64,000 bases of DNA from Alphaproteobacteria bacterium. GTDB taxonomy: Bacteria > Pseudomonadota > Alphaproteobacteria > Rickettsiales > JABDBP01. Shown piece after piece: positions 45,002 to 54,650 of this stretch. Location: positions 303 through 64,302 of the forward strand of contig JABDBP010000001.1 in NCBI GenBank assembly GCA_013288565.1, read 5' to 3'. The notes below the pieces were generated by a model. The model had not been told where the DNA came from. It searched no databases and saw nothing but the letters and a program-made list of their open reading frames with translations. Every line of letters starts with the position of its first letter. The stretch's first letter is position 1. Made by a program: the position numbers and the translations under genes.

Positions 45002-45055
45002 CCCTGGGCAGTGGGGTTCAAGCCCTATTTGCCGGGTAATTTTTGGGGCTTCTTT

Positions 45056-46765
<1,710 letters not shown>

Positions 46766-46842
46766 CTAGTTAACCATCGGTAAAAAATCACTAGGAAAAT
46801 TCTAGTATATGAATATCTATCTAAATCGGTTATGACCGATGC

Positions 46843-48921
46843 ATGGTTGAAGAGATTTCCACCGCTGAAGGTCGCCTGGAAGGTTCCGCCGCTGCTGACG
46901 AGTTTCTGCTCAAGGCGACCGATCTAGAGAAAAATTTCACCGTTAATTTCAACGAGCCGCTGCCCCACCTTTCAGCTGATTTCGCCAAGGCCTATGGGGT
47001 AACGTCCCGCAAGGCGAAGCTCCTAGAGTCGGGAAGAAGCCCGCGCCCGGCTTACGCGCTGGTTTTTGAGCGCAGCTTTCCGCCGCGCATGAATATGATC
47101 AATTTCTTGCGCAACGCGCCGAACGAGGAAGGATTTTTTCTTTCGGTGCTGGAATCCGGGGTAATTCGCAACAAGAATACTGGCGCGGAAAACCTGGTGG
47201 CGATAATGGAGCAGCCGAGCGGCAAGAAGCTCTCCGAGCTTTTTATAAATAACCCGATTTCCGACAAACTGCTCATCAACAATATAGTCCGTCCGATAAA
47301 TGAATTTATCGGCAGCCTGGCGGAAAACCGGCTGATGCACGGAGCATTGAATGCCGATAATATTTTCTTCGATGCCGTGGGCGAAAAGATTGTAATTGGC
47401 GATTGCCTCTCTGGGCCTTGCGGTTTTAATCAACCCATGGTCTCAGAGCCGATCGAGCGTGCCGTCTGCCATCCCATGGCCAAGGGCGACGGTAATGTAA
47501 CCGCCGATTTCTATGCGCTCGGCATGGTGATATTGTTTCTTATCACTGGAAAAAAGCCAATTCCTGACATGAATACCGAGGAAATACTGGAGCGCCGGTT
47601 TGAGCTCGGCTCATTTGCGCTGTTCACACAAGGGACCAAATTGTCGACATTTGTGTTGGAATTGTTGAAGGGCCTGCTTTCCGACAGCGTCGACCGCCGC
47701 TGGGGATATATGCAAGTGGATAGCTGGATACGCAAGAAACTTAGCTCCACCCCATCGTCGCTGATACGAGAGGCGATGCGGGGATTTATATATGGCGAAA
47801 AGGAATATTTCAACACCAAGTATCTGGCCTATGCAATTGCTAAAGACATTCCCTATGCTCGCCATAACCTGAAGCCCGCCGATCTTTCGCGTTGGATCAA
47901 GCATAGTGTGCTCCAGCCTGAACTGGCCGGGAAGTTCGATATTCTAGCTGGTGGCAGGCGTTCGGATGCGGCCATACTGGACGAAGACGAAATACCGCGT
48001 ATAGTAACCCTGCTTGATTCCACTGGTCCTTTGCGACAGGCTGGCGTTATACTTGATATTTACGGATTCGGGCCTTTCCTGGCCGATGCTTACGCGCGGG
48101 ACAACCGGGAATCCATTCAACTGGTCGGCAATATTCTTACCAGCGGGCTGTTGCAATTCTGGCTTGACGTGGCGGAAACCGCTCCTGACCAGGAAGATAT
48201 GCGCTCCCAAGACTTGACATGGATACCTGGGAAGGTTTTGAAGCTGGTACGGAAATCGGCGCCTGGTTTCGGCATGGAGCGCGCGCTCTATGAGATGAAC
48301 CCCACGCTTCCCTGCCAAAGCCCACTGCTCGGGCAGGAATATGTCGATGATCTAGCGCAGCTTTTACGCACCCTCGACCGCATCGCCAAGGATAAATATG
48401 CGGAGGGTGACCCGGTTGATCGGCACATCGCCGCGTTCATCGCTACGAAAATCGACTTGCGTGAGGAAATAATCCTGAAAAAGCTGATCGAATTTTCCGA
48501 ATTCGTAAACAACCCGCAAATAACCATGCTAGCGCTGCTGCTCGCTGCCCAGACCGCCGCTAAGGCGAAATCGTTGAAAGGCCTGTCGGCCTGGGTATCA
48601 GAACGATTGCTCCTGCCGATGCAATCAATAAAAAGCCAGAATATCCGGGATGAAGTGGTGAAAAACATTCGCCGCGCCGCCCGCGACGGTAATCTACAGG
48701 AAATATACCGAATTTCCACTAGCGCCACACATTTGAAGCGCGATAAATTCGGGTTTAAAGAGGCGGGAAAGGCCTATCAGCAATTATCGGAAAAAATCAA
48801 TTTCGTAAGCCGGAGCGATAACAACGAAAGGCTAGCCTACGAATACGGCCTGAAACTGGCGATTATATTCTCATACCTCATCTGCGCCGGGACTTTGCTT
48901 TACTTGCTCTGTACGATTTAA
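46843..48921 (+). CDS. Tail-anchored protein-kinase-like protein, probable pseudokinase
   Basis: 692 residues. Residues about 60-300 follow a Ser/Thr kinase fold: a hinge-like LVAIMEQPSGKKLSELF, LMHGALNADNIFF at the catalytic-loop position, VIGDCLSGP at the DFG position, and ADFYALGMVILFLITGKKP (the DxxxLG helix). The catalytic aspartate of HRD is replaced by alanine, the FG of DFG by CL, and I see no VAIK lysine, so catalysis is unlikely. Residues about 310-650 are helical with no recognised family. A single membrane helix closes the protein (LAIIFSYLICAGTLLYLLCTI), implying a cytoplasmic tail-anchored protein. Its 3' end overlaps the convergent tatB by 51 bases. Confidence 0.8.
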   Translation: MVEEISTAEGRLEGSAAADEFLLKATDLEKNFTVNFNEPLPHLSADFAKAYGVTSRKAKLLESGRSPRPAYALVFERSFPPRMNMINFLRNAPNEEGFFLSVLESGVIRNKNTGAENLVAIMEQPSGKKLSELFINNPISDKLLINNIVRPINEFIGSLAENRLMHGALNADNIFFDAVGEKIVIGDCLSGPCGFNQPMVSEPIERAVCHPMAKGDGNVTADFYALGMVILFLITGKKPIPDMNTEEILERRFELGSFALFTQGTKLSTFVLELLKGLLSDSVDRRWGYMQVDSWIRKKLSSTPSSLIREAMRGFIYGEKEYFNTKYLAYAIAKDIPYARHNLKPADLSRWIKHSVLQPELAGKFDILAGGRRSDAAILDEDEIPRIVTLLDSTGPLRQAGVILDIYGFGPFLADAYARDNRESIQLVGNILTSGLLQFWLDVAETAPDQEDMRSQDLTWIPGKVLKLVRKSAPGFGMERALYEMNPTLPCQSPLLGQEYVDDLAQLLRTLDRIAKDKYAEGDPVDRHIAAFIATKIDLREEIILKKLIEFSEFVNNPQITMLALLLAAQTAAKAKSLKGLSAWVSERLLLPMQSIKSQNIRDEVVKNIRRAARDGNLQEIYRISTSATHLKRDKFGFKEAGKAYQQLSEKINFVSRSDNNERLAYEYGLKLAIIFSYLICAGTLLYLLCTI

Positions 48922-49191
48922 GGCAAGTTCTGAAATGTCATAAACATCCTGTAAATTACCATCCATATCGACGATCTGGCGCAGTTCTTTTTTCACTTTA
49001 TCGCGCGTGGCGGAAATTTCATCCTCGGCCAGCGCTTCATCGAACGATTTTTTGATTTCTTCGCCTATTTTCCTAGCCTTGGCGAACATCCTGCCGCAGG
49101 CGCGCAGAACCGAGGGCAATTCCTTCGGGCCAATGACGACGATGGCCACCACCAGGATTACCGCTATCTCGCCCCAGGATAGATCAAGCAT
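48871..49191 (-). CDS. tatB: Sec-independent translocase subunit TatB
   Basis: 106 residues. The N-terminal membrane helix MLDLSWGEIAVILVVAIVVIGPKELPSVLR has the TatB glutamate and GPKELP hinge. An amphipathic helix follows (ACGRMFAKARKIGEEIKKSFDE) and then a polar tail. TatB forms the signal-peptide receptor with TatC. Its start overlaps the tatA stop (TAATG). The usual downstream tatC is absent: the kinase-like gene converges here instead. Confidence 0.93.
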   Translation of the reverse strand: MLDLSWGEIAVILVVAIVVIGPKELPSVLRACGRMFAKARKIGEEIKKSFDEALAEDEISATRDKVKKELRQIVDMDGNLQDVYDISELALNRTEQVKQSPGADEV

Positions 49192-49379
49192 TATTTCTTA
49201 TTTTCTCCCGATTCGCCGGGTTTTTTCTCGCCCTCGGATTCTCCGGATTTCAAGCCTTCCTTCAGGCTTTTTATGCCCTTGCCGACATCGCCCATTACTT
49301 TCGGCAATTTTCCCGCGCCAAACAGGACAAAGATTATCACCATTATAACTATCAGGTGCCAGATGCTGAACGTTCCCAT
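49191..49379 (-). CDS. tatA: Sec-independent translocase subunit TatA
   Basis: 62 residues: a short N-terminal membrane helix (SIWHLIVIMVIIFVLFGAGKLP) with the FG hinge, the amphipathic KVMGDVGKGIKSLKEGLK helix, and a charged glutamate/lysine tail. TatA oligomerises to form the protein-translocating pore for folded proteins. Translationally coupled to tatB. Confidence 0.95.
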   Translation of the reverse strand: MGTFSIWHLIVIMVIIFVLFGAGKLPKVMGDVGKGIKSLKEGLKSGESEGEKKPGESGENKK

Positions 49380-49446
49380 GTCTTAACACTCCAGAAATTA
49401 AAAATTCGGTATATCGAAAACCGCAAATAAAGTATAACTGCTATTC

Positions 49447-51156
49447 ATGGAATTGCACAATAATTTAAAGGAGATATTGTTGCTCCTGATGGCGGCGGTG
49501 TTTATCGTTGCTATTTTCAAGCGGCTGAGACTCTCACCGGTGCTTGGCTACCTGGTTGCGGGGATGGCGATCGGCCCATTCGGCCTGGAACAGGTGAACG
49601 AAATCAGGACCACCGGCGGCGTGGCGGAATTTGGGGTGGTTTTCCTTTTATTCTATATCGGCCTGGAACTAACATTCGATAGGTTGCGCACCATGTACCA
49701 GTTGGTGTTCGGGTTTGGCGGCTGCCAGGTGATAATCACCGGCACCATATTCACTCTGGCCGGGATTTATATATTTAAGCTCTCCCCACAGGCGGCGATT
49801 ATCGTGGGCGGAGGATTGGCGCTTTCCTCGACTGCCATCGTATTGCAGGTGATGGCCGAGCGAGGTAACGCTACTTCGCAGCTTGGGCGCCTGACACTCT
49901 CCGTGCTCATCGCCCAGGATTTAGCCGTGGTGCCGTTATTGGTGCTGGTATCGATCTTAAGCAAAGGCAATACCAACTTAGCGGAGGCGCTGTTAATCGC
50001 CACCGTGAAAGCGCTGGCGGCGCTGGTGATGATTTTCCTATTCGGGCGGATATTGTTGCGTCCGCTATTTAGGCTTATCGGCATGCTGAAAAGCGAGGAA
50101 CTGTTTGCAGCAACCACGCTGATTATAGTGCTTGGCGCCGCCTGGGCGACTGAGCGCGCCGGATTATCGCTGGCACTCGGTGCCTTCGTCGCCGGGCTGA
50201 TGGTTGCGGAAACCGAATTCCGGCATCAGGTGACGGCGAATATAATGCCGTTCAAGGGGTTGTTGCTCGGCCTATTTTTCATGACGGTCGGCATGTCGAT
50301 CAATATGGAATTCCTTATCGCCAACCTTGCCGTCGTTATATTGCTCTCCGCTGCCATCATTGCCATCAAGTCCGGCATAATAATCGGCCTGTGCCAGGTG
50401 GCGAAAATGCCTAAAAGTAGGGGAGTACAGGCCGGATTATTGTTGGCGCAGGGCGGCGAATTTGCCTTCGTGCTGTTCGGCATCGCTTTGCATACCGGTC
50501 TATTGCCGCGGGATGTTTCGCAGATTCTTTTGGTAGTGGTGAGCCTTACCATGGCGCTGACGCCGCTGCTTGCCATGGCCGGGCGGAAAATCGCCGGGAA
50601 AATCGATAAAGGCAAGCAAGCCCATATGGAGCATATCTCGCAGGAAGCGGCGGACCTAAAAAACCACGTCATCATCGCCGGGTTCGGGCGCATGGGCCAA
50701 ACCATAGGCAGGCTGTTGGCGCTGGAAGACATCCAGTATATCGCGCTGGATACCGACCCGAAAAGGATATATAAGGCCAGGCTCCAGGGCTTCCCGGTTT
50801 TTTACGGCGATGCCTCGCGCCTGGAAGTGCTGAATTCACTCGGCATTGCCAAAGCCAGCGCCGTCATCGTTACCACCAATAACATCCGTTCATCCAAGGC
50901 GGCGGTGGAGACGGTGCATGATAATTTCCCGCAGCTGCCGCTATACGCCCGCGCCAAGGATTTGGATGATGTGAAAAACCTCGAAGAATCCGGTGCGACC
51001 CTGGTGGTGCCGGAAACACTCGAAACTTCGCTCCGGCTCGGCGCGGCGGCGCTCTACCATTTCGGCATAGCCGAGCATGAGGTGGAAAGAGTCATCCGCC
51101 TTTTCCGCACCCAGGATTACATGGCGGCGAAAGGGGCTGAGGAAGCCGTTGGTTAA
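49447..51156 (+). CDS. KefB-type monovalent cation:proton antiporter
   Basis: CPA2-family transporter of 569 residues. About twelve membrane helices cover residues 8-385, including PVLGYLVAGMAIGPFGL and the GGGLALSSTAIVLQVMAERG block typical of KefB/KefC. A C-terminal RCK/TrkA-N nucleotide-binding domain follows (NHVIIAGFGRMGQTIGRLLALEDIQYIALDTD). This suggests glutathione- or NAD-gated K+ efflux, or K+/H+ exchange. No ancillary KefF/KefG gene is beside it. The 3' end overlaps the convergent thrB by 65 bases. Confidence 0.9.
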   Translation: MELHNNLKEILLLLMAAVFIVAIFKRLRLSPVLGYLVAGMAIGPFGLEQVNEIRTTGGVAEFGVVFLLFYIGLELTFDRLRTMYQLVFGFGGCQVIITGTIFTLAGIYIFKLSPQAAIIVGGGLALSSTAIVLQVMAERGNATSQLGRLTLSVLIAQDLAVVPLLVLVSILSKGNTNLAEALLIATVKALAALVMIFLFGRILLRPLFRLIGMLKSEELFAATTLIIVLGAAWATERAGLSLALGAFVAGLMVAETEFRHQVTANIMPFKGLLLGLFFMTVGMSINMEFLIANLAVVILLSAAIIAIKSGIIIGLCQVAKMPKSRGVQAGLLLAQGGEFAFVLFGIALHTGLLPRDVSQILLVVVSLTMALTPLLAMAGRKIAGKIDKGKQAHMEHISQEAADLKNHVIIAGFGRMGQTIGRLLALEDIQYIALDTDPKRIYKARLQGFPVFYGDASRLEVLNSLGIAKASAVIVTTNNIRSSKAAVETVHDNFPQLPLYARAKDLDDVKNLEESGATLVVPETLETSLRLGAAALYHFGIAEHEVERVIRLFRTQDYMAAKGAEEAVG

Positions 51157-52069
51157 GAAAAAAATTGAGTTTCTGCCAATATTCCTGGGGGTCGCGTTTT
51201 CTGGTTAATGGATTCAACCAATCATATGTACGGGTGAGTAGGAACCTTAGTGCTGCACCCAGGAGTAATATCGGGAAATTTTCCGATTCTTTGGGCGTAA
51301 TCTTCCGCACCGAATCGTACCCGGCAAACATCGCCTCTGCCCGCCCGGCTAAATAATTCCACTCCGCGTTGAAACACCAAGCATTGACGCATATCGCTAA
51401 ATCATACGCCAGAAAATCATTGCAGGCGAAATAGAAATCGATAACGCCGGTGAGCTTGTCGCGCGTAAAAAAAACATTGTCGGGAAATAAATCGGCATGG
51501 ATGATTCCGGCGGGAAGATTTGCCGGCCATTCATTATCAAGCTTATCCAGCGCCTGATTTATAATATCGGATTTAATTTCCGGAATTTCAGAAATTCGGC
51601 CCGCTATTTTCCCGAACAATTCCCGCCAACTTTCCTTGCCGATATTATTGTGCCGCTGCAGCGGGAAACCATCAGCCGCCAGGTGCATTTTCGCCAGCAT
51701 CTCCCCCACTTCCTGGCAATGCGTTGGCGTTATTTTACTAACCGATTTGCCGTTCAGAAAACTCACGATCGCCGCATTCTTGCCCTTTATTTCCTTGAGC
51801 ACATTGCCGTTTTTATCATGCACCGGCCGGGGACAGGGAATGCCGCGATCCGCCAGATGCTCGGTTAGCTTCAAGAAAAACGGCAGATCCTCCGGCTGCA
51901 CCCGTTTTTCATAAATCGTCAATATGTGTTTTGCTGCACTGGCCTGGATCAAATAATTGGTATTTTCCGATCCTTCCTCGATGCCGCGAAAATCCTTCAT
52001 CTCCCCTATATCATATTGATTTACGAGGCTTTTTATTTCTGCCGCTGCCAGCTTGGTATATACCGCCAA
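51092..52069 (-). CDS. thrB: Homoserine kinase (APH-fold ThrB)
   Basis: 325-residue kinase of the aminoglycoside-phosphotransferase fold found as ThrB in alphaproteobacteria and pseudomonads; phosphorylates homoserine for threonine synthesis. The landmarks are FRGIEEGSENTNYLIQA at the glycine-rich loop, the catalytic GIIHADLFPDNVFF, and the metal-binding GVIDFYFACNDFLAYDLAICVNAWC. No other threonine genes are adjacent. The long convergent overlap with the antiporter's coding end is unusual, but both C-termini look complete. Confidence 0.92.
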   Translation of the reverse strand: MAVYTKLAAAEIKSLVNQYDIGEMKDFRGIEEGSENTNYLIQASAAKHILTIYEKRVQPEDLPFFLKLTEHLADRGIPCPRPVHDKNGNVLKEIKGKNAAIVSFLNGKSVSKITPTHCQEVGEMLAKMHLAADGFPLQRHNNIGKESWRELFGKIAGRISEIPEIKSDIINQALDKLDNEWPANLPAGIIHADLFPDNVFFTRDKLTGVIDFYFACNDFLAYDLAICVNAWCFNAEWNYLAGRAEAMFAGYDSVRKITPKESENFPILLLGAALRFLLTRTYDWLNPLTRKRDPQEYWQKLNFFLNQRLPQPLSPPCNPGCGKGG

Positions 52070-52127
52070 ATGATTCTAAGCCCTCTTGAAACTATCTTTA
52101 TTAGAACTTATTTGGTATATATCAGAT

Positions 52128-52709
52128 ATGGCCGAATTCAACAGGACAAAAAAGGATGGGTACCTGGAAGGGCAGTTGCTAATCGCAACGCCGGGCCTTC
52201 GGTTTTCTTGCTTCAACAAAGCGGTGATTTACCTGTGCAGCCATAGCGAGCACGGGGCGATGGGCATCATCATCAACCAAGCACTCGAAGATTTGAACGG
52301 CTCGCTGTTATGGCGGCATTTCAACATTGATACGCACGGCCAGCAAATATATCTGCCGGTGCATTTCGGCGGGCCGGTGGATTCGGCGCGCGGATTCATC
52401 CTGCACAGTGCTGATTACCAGAAACTCGGAACCATAAACATCAACCAGGGTGTTTCATTATCGTCGAGCGTTGAGATATTGAAAGATATAGCGGAAGGCC
52501 AGGGGCCGAAGCAGCGGCTGTTCGCGCTCGGCTATGCCGGATGGGGGCCTCAGCAATTGGAACAGGAGTTGCAGCAGAATAGCTGGCTCACCGTTCCCGC
52601 CAGCGAGGAATTGATATTCGGCATGGAAAACGGCCGGAAATGGCAAGGCGCCGCTAAATCCGCCGGAGTGGATATGTACCGCCTCTCCCCCGATGTCGGG
52701 CATGCTTAG
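52128..52709 (+). CDS. YqgE/AlgH family protein
   Basis: 193 residues from the ATG at 52128 (MAEFNRTKKDGYLEGQLLIATPGL); the track start adds 14 residues with no family support. The opening LEGQLLIATPGLRFSCFNKAVIYLCSHSEHGAMGIIINQ and the later FALGYAGWGPQQLEQELQQNSWL define the YqgE/AlgH family (UPF0301). AlgH was named for an effect on alginate regulation in Pseudomonas. Biochemical function is not known. Divergent from thrB. Confidence 0.93.
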   Translation: MAEFNRTKKDGYLEGQLLIATPGLRFSCFNKAVIYLCSHSEHGAMGIIINQALEDLNGSLLWRHFNIDTHGQQIYLPVHFGGPVDSARGFILHSADYQKLGTININQGVSLSSSVEILKDIAEGQGPKQRLFALGYAGWGPQQLEQELQQNSWLTVPASEELIFGMENGRKWQGAAKSAGVDMYRLSPDVGHA

Positions 52710-52715
52710 TTGATC

Positions 52716-52799
52716 GTCATTGCGAGGAGGCCAACGGCCGACGTGGCAATCCAGAGTGTTGCAAAGTACTGGATTGCTTCGCTCTGCTCGCAATGACGA
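52716..52799. repeat. Long REP-type inverted repeat
   Basis: CGTCATTGCGAGGAGGCC... pairs with the terminal ...CTGCTCGCAATGACG around a central spacer, with internal GGCAATCCAG/CTGGATTGC arms. This CGTCATTGCGAG-type palindrome is common in alphaproteobacterial and other genomes. It lies between algH and the terminator of csrA. Confidence 0.85.
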
Positions 52800-52841
52800 A
52801 ATATACTATTTATCTTGAATTAGCGGCGGTTTAAAAAAGAA

Positions 52842-52867
52842 AAAGGGTGGCATCATGCCACCCTTTC
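52842..52867 (-). terminator. Rho-independent terminator of the csrA unit
   Basis: A perfect 11-bp stem AAAGGGTGGCA-TCA-TGCCACCCTTT. On the minus strand it is followed by TTCTTTTTT, giving a strong terminator just after the csrA reading frames; on the plus strand it could also stop algH transcripts. Confidence 0.9.
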
Positions 52868-52913
52868 CCCTCTTAGCAACCTATAGAGCAATCATTGCTC
52901 CAGGTTGCCTATT

Positions 52914-53136
52914 TTACTTACCGCTATCGCGTCGGCGTTGGTCTTCTTCCCACCACCGAAGGTAATCTTCGTCTTCGGCGTCCAGAGGCTTTACCTGGGC
53001 CTCGGCTGCGTAGCGACGAATAGCATCCGCCGCTTCCGGGGACATATCATCCCGAACGATGGGGACGTCCCGCGGAGCCTCGATCCCGAGCCGCACCTTA
53101 CCGGCCTTGGGGATCTCGACAATAGTCAGGGTGATC
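52914..53136 (-). pseudogene. csrA: CsrA second domain, out of frame with the first
   Basis: Read from about 53136 this frame gives EITLTIVEIPKAGKVRLGIEAPRDVPIVRDDM, an excellent CsrA core, followed by an unusual tail (SPEAADAIRRYAAEAQVKPLDAEDEDYLRWW...) to the stop at 52914. It lacks an acceptable start codon; the track's GTG at 53096 would cut off half the domain. A -1 shift at CAGCAGAG (53132-53142) joins it exactly to the preceding frame, where PIVIGNQQ supplies the missing first strand. Thus this looks like the second half of a two-domain CsrA protein disrupted by loss of one base, or by a sequence error. Confidence 0.7.
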
Positions 53137-53308
53137 TCTGCTGGTTGCCGATTACTATCGGCTTCCTAGGCACAAACCACCGGTCTACCACCCCCTGTTG
53201 GGGGTCGAGGATTTCGAGTCGAACCCTCCTGTTCTGCACCTCGAGGACGGTGAGCGTGATGTCGCCGACCTCAATGCTCTCGTTCTTCTTCCTGGACAGA
53301 ACCAGCAT
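53126..53308 (-). CDS. csrA: CsrA-type carbon storage regulator, first domain of a tandem protein
   Basis: CsrA dimers bind GGA motifs in mRNA leaders and alter translation of flagellar and carbon-storage genes. The ATG at 53308 begins MLVLSRKKNESIEVGDITLTVLEV, a classical first half. The second half diverges: RLGIEAP becomes RLEILDPQQGVVDRWF, though the RNA-contacting arginine position (VDR, for VHR) is kept. It then runs into a second CsrA first strand (FVPRKPIVIGNQQ) before a premature stop at 53126. CsrA is normally a dimer with swapped strands, so a tandem form could be a single-chain dimer. A strong promoter and a GGA-rich leader precede it. Confidence 0.82.
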   Translation of the reverse strand: MLVLSRKKNESIEVGDITLTVLEVQNRRVRLEILDPQQGVVDRWFVPRKPIVIGNQQRSP

Positions 53309-53326
53309 AGGTCTTCCCTCCTTGCT

Positions 53327-53340
53327 CCCAAGTCCTTGGG
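53327..53340 (-). promoter_or_regulatory. GGA-tetraloop hairpin in the csrA leader
   Basis: On the minus strand CCCAA-GGAC-TTGGG places GGA in the loop of a 5-bp hairpin about 18 bases before the ATG. A second GGA lies in the Shine-Dalgarno AAGGAGGG. This is the canonical layout of a CsrA autoregulatory site. The whole leader (about 53309-53442) contains at least four more GGA triplets. Confidence 0.6.
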
Positions 53341-53448
53341 GGGAGCGCCCTGGAGGAAACGCCTCAGCCATACCACACAACATGTGCGGAAAAAAGCGGA
53401 GGACAAGGAAAATATTTCCTCCATAAGGTAAGAACCTAAGCAGCCTGT

Positions 53449-53477
53449 AATATACCACATTTCCCGCCTATGCCCAA
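53449..53477 (-). promoter_or_regulatory. csrA promoter
   Basis: Minus strand TTGGGC (53477-53472), 17 bases, TATATT (53454-53449). It would give a leader of about 135 bases. It lies within a 12-bp-stem palindrome (53458-53488, CATTTCCCGCCT/AGGCGGGAAATG) that may act as terminator for ychF or as an operator. Confidence 0.45.
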
Positions 53478-53576
53478 GGCGGGAAATGGATTTTAATAAA
53501 AATTTAATATTTCGCTGTAAGTGGCTGTGGGCGTAGCAGAATGACAAAGGGAAGGGCGGGAATGACCACTCTTAAA

Positions 53577-54650
53577 TCAAACATTAAACCTGAAATGGAA
53601 TATATCCCCGTCCTTCACGATATAATCCTTGCCTTCCAGCCTTAATTTTCCCGCTTCTTTCGCGCCCTGCTCGCCGTTAAATTTGATGTAATCATCGCAG
53701 GAGATGGTTTCGGCGCGGATGAAACCTTTTTGGAAATCGGTGTGGATAACGCCCGCGGCTTCCGGTGCTGTGGCGCCGCTGCGCAGCGTCCAGGCATGCG
53801 CCTCTTTCGGGCCGATGGTAAAAAATGTGATGAGCCCGAGCAATTTATATCCGGCGCGGATGACCCGGTTTAAGCCGGTTTCGCTGAGCCCCAACGATTC
53901 CAAAAATTCCTTTTTTTCCTCATCATTACCGAGTGATGCCACTTCCGCTTCGATTGCAGCGGAAATTATCACTGATTCGCTGTACGTAGCTTTTACTTTT
54001 TCTGATAGTGTATTTCCATTTGCTGCGGTCGATTCCTCAACGTTACAGATATGCAGCACCGGCTTTGCGGTAATCAGTTGCAAATCTTTGAGTGCCGCCT
54101 TGTTTGGATATTCCCGTGCTGGCTTTCCCGCTGCCAAAATAGCGAAAACATCCTTCATTGCAGCGATTTGTGCTTTTGCCTCCGGATCGCTTTTTGATTT
54201 TTTTTCCAATGCTGGTAGGCGTTTTTCTAGACTTTCCAAATCAGCCAATATCAATTCGGTGGTGATTATTTCATCATCGCGCAACGGATCGATGGAATTT
54301 TCAACGTGCGTAATATCCTTGTCCTCGAAGCAGCGCAGCAGGTGCAAAATCGCATCCACCTCGCGGATGTGCGAGAGGAATTGGTTGCCGAGGCCTTCGC
54401 CCTTGCTGGCGCCGCGCACTAAGCCCGCTATATCGACGAATTCGAGTTGGGTAGGAATTATTTTGGCGCTGCTCGCAATTTTGGCCAGCTTGTCCAACCG
54501 CTCATCCGGCACCGAAACGCGGCCGATATTCGGCTCAATGGTGCAGAACGGGTAATTGGCCGCCTCAGCCATCATCGTTGAGGTCAGCGCATTAAATAAC
54601 GTGGATTTCCCAACGTTTGGCAGTCCGACAATCCCGCATTTAAAGCCCAT
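53577..54650 (-). CDS. ychF: Redox-regulated ATPase/GTPase YchF
   Basis: Obg-family P-loop protein of 357 residues that binds ribosomes and prefers ATP; linked to oxidative-stress regulation. The P-loop is GLPNVGKSTLFNAL, the switch region VDIAGLVRGASKGEGLGNQFLSHIREVDAI, and the adenine-selecting ICNVEES block (NKXD replaced by NxxE) follows. A C-terminal TGS domain (LITFFTIGPKEAHAWTLRSGATAPEAAGVIHTDFQKGFIRAE) completes it. It overlaps the pth 3' end by 11 bases; the pair pth-ychF is a common arrangement. Confidence 0.97.
   Translation of the reverse strand: MGFKCGIVGLPNVGKSTLFNALTSTMMAEAANYPFCTIEPNIGRVSVPDERLDKLAKIASSAKIIPTQLEFVDIAGLVRGASKGEGLGNQFLSHIREVDAILHLLRCFEDKDITHVENSIDPLRDDEIITTELILADLESLEKRLPALEKKSKSDPEAKAQIAAMKDVFAILAAGKPAREYPNKAALKDLQLITAKPVLHICNVEESTAANGNTLSEKVKATYSESVIISAAIEAEVASLGNDEEKKEFLESLGLSETGLNRVIRAGYKLLGLITFFTIGPKEAHAWTLRSGATAPEAAGVIHTDFQKGFIRAETISCDDYIKFNGEQGAKEAGKLRLEGKDYIVKDGDIFHFRFNV

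Noticed and set aside
46769-46784. CtrA-like site between thiC and the pseudokinase gene
   Set aside because: It reads TTTA-N7-TTAAC, one mismatch from the consensus, and such near-matches are expected by chance in AT-rich gaps.
53126-53142. Programmed ribosomal frameshift in csrA
   Set aside because: No slippery heptamer of the X-XXY-YYZ type or obvious stimulating pseudoknot is visible at the junction, so a one-base deletion or sequence error is preferred; still listed as a check.
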